Shown piece after piece: positions 36,072 through 37,692 of a stretch of DNA of 37,692 nt. Position numbers and translations under genes: made by a program. Each line of letters opens with the position of its first letter. Within the stretch, counting starts at the first letter, position 1. The notes below the pieces were generated by a model, which did not search any database, had not been told where the DNA came from, and worked only from the letters and a program-made list of their open reading frames with translations. The stretch is from Mesorhizobium alhagi CCNWXJ12-2 (lineage in GTDB: Bacteria; Pseudomonadota; Alphaproteobacteria; Rhizobiales; Rhizobiaceae): NCBI RefSeq assembly GCF_000236565.1, contig NZ_AHAM01000041.1, forward strand, positions 1 to 37,692, read 5' to 3'.

Positions 36072-36620
36072 ATGGTGGTCACTCCGCAGTTCAAGAACGA
36101 CCTGCTCGGCACCATACCGAGCCTGCGCGCGTTTGCCGTGTCGCTGACGCAGAACTCGGACAAAGCCGACGATCTGGTTCAGGAGACGCTGGTCAAGGCG
36201 TGGGACAAGCACGAAAGCTTTCAGATGGGCACCAATCTGAAAGCGTGGCTGTTCACCATCCTGCGCAACGAATTCTATTCGCAGATGCGCAAGCGCGGGC
36301 GCGAGATCCAGGACAGCGAAGGCATCATGACCGAGCGTCTTGCCGTGCATCCGAGTCAGCACGGAATGCTCGACCTCGAGGACTTCCGCGCCGCGCTTGA
36401 GCAGCTTCCGGAGGATCAGCGCGAGGCGATCATCCTGATCGGCGCTTCCGGCTTCTCCTATGAGGAAGCGGCCGAGATCTGCAATTGCGCCGTCGGAACC
36501 ATCAAGAGCAGGGTCAGCCGCGCACGCAACCGCCTGCAGGAAATCCTTAAAATCTCGGGTGAGGCCGATTACGGCCCTGATTCGATTTCTGCGCAGGTAA
36601 TGGGTTCAAACGCGGCCTAG
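36072..36620 (+). CDS. ecfG: EcfG, general stress response sigma factor
   Basis: A 182-residue ECF sigma factor. Region 2 (about 8-75) includes FAVSLTQNSDKADDLVQETL, then VKAWDKHESFQMGTNLKAWL, in the EcfG (ECF15) style; region 4 (about 105-160) has EQLPEDQREAIILIGASGFS, then YEEAAEICNCAVGTIKSRVSRAR in part, the recognition helix for GGAAC. It directs transcription from GGAAC-N16/17-CGTT promoters. It is co-transcribed with nepR, which holds it inactive. Confidence 0.97.
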   Translation: MVVTPQFKNDLLGTIPSLRAFAVSLTQNSDKADDLVQETLVKAWDKHESFQMGTNLKAWLFTILRNEFYSQMRKRGREIQDSEGIMTERLAVHPSQHGMLDLEDFRAALEQLPEDQREAIILIGASGFSYEEAAEICNCAVGTIKSRVSRARNRLQEILKISGEADYGPDSISAQVMGSNAA

Positions 36621-36633
36621 AGCTAGAAAGACT

Positions 36634-37011
36634 CTAAGCAGGGCGGCGGCCAGCGGCGGCCGCCCCTGCCTCGACCAGATCGGAGCCGGAATAGGGCTTG
36701 CCGATCACGGCAATATCGGGAAAGGCCGCGAAGATTTCGTCGAGATCGGTATAGCCCGAGGCGAAGACGAACGGCACGTTGCGCTCATGGATATGCCGGG
36801 CAAAATCGAGCGTGGACGTGCCGTCGAGCATAACGTCTACAATGGCGGCTTGAAATTCCATTGCCGCTCTGTCGGTATCGATCTCGGCAAGGTTCCTCGC
36901 CACCACGACATCGGCGGCGCCATTGTCCCGGCAAAGCTGCTCTACATCCATGGCGATGAGAACCTCGTCCTCCAGAACCAGAATTCTCATGCCGGACAGC
37001 AAATCGGACAA
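36634..37011 (-). CDS. FATGUY-like single-domain response regulator
   Basis: A receiver-only protein of about 125 residues: acidic pocket LEDEVLIAMD, phospho-Asp in AAIVDVMLDG, then VPFVFASGYTD, which fits the FATGUY motif known from Sphingomonas SdrG and Caulobacter MrrA, and Lys in IGKPYSG. Those relatives feed phosphate to PhyR-activating kinases in the general stress response. The best ribosome site (AAGGAG, 7-base spacer) favours a TTG start at 37011; ATG at 37041 and 37065 lack one, and ATG 36990 is too far from it. It converges on ecfG with a 13-base gap. I saw no EcfG promoter upstream. Confidence 0.8.
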   Translation of the reverse strand: MSDLLSGMRILVLEDEVLIAMDVEQLCRDNGAADVVVARNLAEIDTDRAAMEFQAAIVDVMLDGTSTLDFARHIHERNVPFVFASGYTDLDEIFAAFPDIAVIGKPYSGSDLVEAGAAAAGRRPA

Positions 37012-37159
37012 TCGCAATCTCCTTGAAACAGGCTGACTCATGAACGCAAATTGGTTCGTTGTCATTTAAAAAAGACATGTCCTAATCCGGACGGAAGGCA
37101 GCTTTGTGTCTTGCCTCCGGCACGACAACAAAAGAGGCATCTTACCTGGAGGGACGAAT

Positions 37160-37692
37160 ATGGCGTCAGGGCAGGCAACGCGGCTTTTCCAGACACAACA
37201 ATATCCGTGTCAGAAGTGTCCCTTGCGGCCGCTGCGGGTCTTCCGTGAATTCGAAAAGCAGGAACTGGCTTTCGTTAGCCGGTTCAAGAAGGGCGAACTC
37301 GCGGTCGACAAGGGAGCTACCCTGCTCGTCGAAGGCAACCACAGCGCACACCTCTATACGGTGCTTTCCGGATGGGGATTCCGCTACAAGCTGATGCCTG
37401 ACGGGCGCCGGCAAATCCTCAACTACCCCATGCCGGGCGACCTCGTCGGCCTGCAGGGTAGTCTCATGGGGGAGATGCAGCATTCCGTCGAGGCGCTGTC
37501 GCCGATGCTCCTGTGCGTGTTCGAGCGAGAGGACCTGCACGAACTCTACAGGAAACATCCAGGGCTCGCCTACGATATCACCTGGATCGCATCGCGCGAG
37601 GAGCAGATGCTGGACGAGAACCTGCTCAGCGTCGGGCGGCGCAGTGCCCAGGAACGGGCCGCCTATCTGATCGCTTTCATCGGCAGGGGCGC
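37160..37692 (+). CDS. Crp/Fnr family regulator (partial)
   Basis: The reading frame from ATG 37160 runs off the right edge after 177 codons. GGAGGGACGA precedes the start. The N-terminus has YPCQKCPLRPLRVF (two Cys, CxxC), then a cyclic-nucleotide-binding-like beta-roll (about 35-125: LVEGNHSAHLYTVLSGWGFR, MPGDLVGLQGSL), and a long dimerisation helix that starts at about 140 (REEQMLDENLLSVGRRSAQERAAYLI, given in part as RRSAQERAAYLIAF). The DNA-binding HTH would follow outside the window. The Cys pair might bind a metal or sense redox, but the FNR four-Cys pattern is not complete. Target genes unknown. Confidence 0.85.
   Translation, partial: MASGQATRLFQTQQYPCQKCPLRPLRVFREFEKQELAFVSRFKKGELAVDKGATLLVEGNHSAHLYTVLSGWGFRYKLMPDGRRQILNYPMPGDLVGLQGSLMGEMQHSVEALSPMLLCVFEREDLHELYRKHPGLAYDITWIASREEQMLDENLLSVGRRSAQERAAYLIAFIGRG

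Overview
The window looks like an alphaproteobacterial chromosome of the order Hyphomicrobiales (Rhizobiales), most like the Mesorhizobium/Phyllobacteriaceae group. The reasons are high GC, the full PhyR-NepR-EcfG general stress response locus, an alphaproteobacterial type pst operon with enlarged PstC and PstA, a one-domain XylG in a xylFHG operon, and a rhizobial palindromic repeat. The species cannot be named from the sequence alone.

Positions 1 to about 6313 are the right-hand part of an integrated mobile element, continuing left of the window. It carries, mostly on the minus strand, a tyrosine integrase, a small membrane protein, an AlpA-like DNA-binding protein, a primase-polymerase coupled to an SF3 helicase, a 103-residue unknown protein and an HTH protein like a phage terminase small subunit, cut by the window edge. 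A 178-base gap after the helicase holds GGTGAC repeats in inverted arrangement, a candidate replication origin. The element ends at a 28-base tRNA 3' end (T arm to CCA) that lacks the rest of the tRNA, as expected for one att site. No capsid or tail gene is visible; a P4-like satellite or the replication end of a prophage are both possible.

Positions 6374 to 15713 are chromosomal: a lipoprotein, a HerA-like ATPase, and a six-gene minus-strand operon for peptide uptake (dipeptidase, binding protein, two permeases, two ATPases; the last four genes overlap by 4 bases each), then two small unknown genes. Positions 15956 to 26386 hold a 1250-residue multi-PAS hybrid histidine kinase followed by pstS-pstC-pstA-pstB-phoU-phoB behind a Pho box. 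Positions 26365 to 31136 hold a ROK regulator divergent from a xylose-type ABC transporter (xylF, xylH, xylG); a perfect 12-base-arm palindrome in the shared promoter region is the likely operator.

Positions 31197 to 37692 form the general stress response region. PhyR (anti-anti-sigma response regulator), NepR (anti-sigma) and EcfG (sigma) are arranged with phyR divergent from nepR-ecfG. An HWE-family histidine kinase, a DUF1328 membrane peptide, an alpha/beta hydrolase, a 57-residue membrane protein and a 108-residue lipoprotein-like protein lie beside them. I found sequences matching GGAAC-N16/17-CGTT upstream of seven of these transcription units, so the region reads as a self-regulated sigma-EcfG regulon cluster. 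Two of these promoters sit in a duplicated module of about 82 bp that precedes two unrelated genes. A FATGUY-like single-domain response regulator and a truncated Crp/Fnr regulator close the window.
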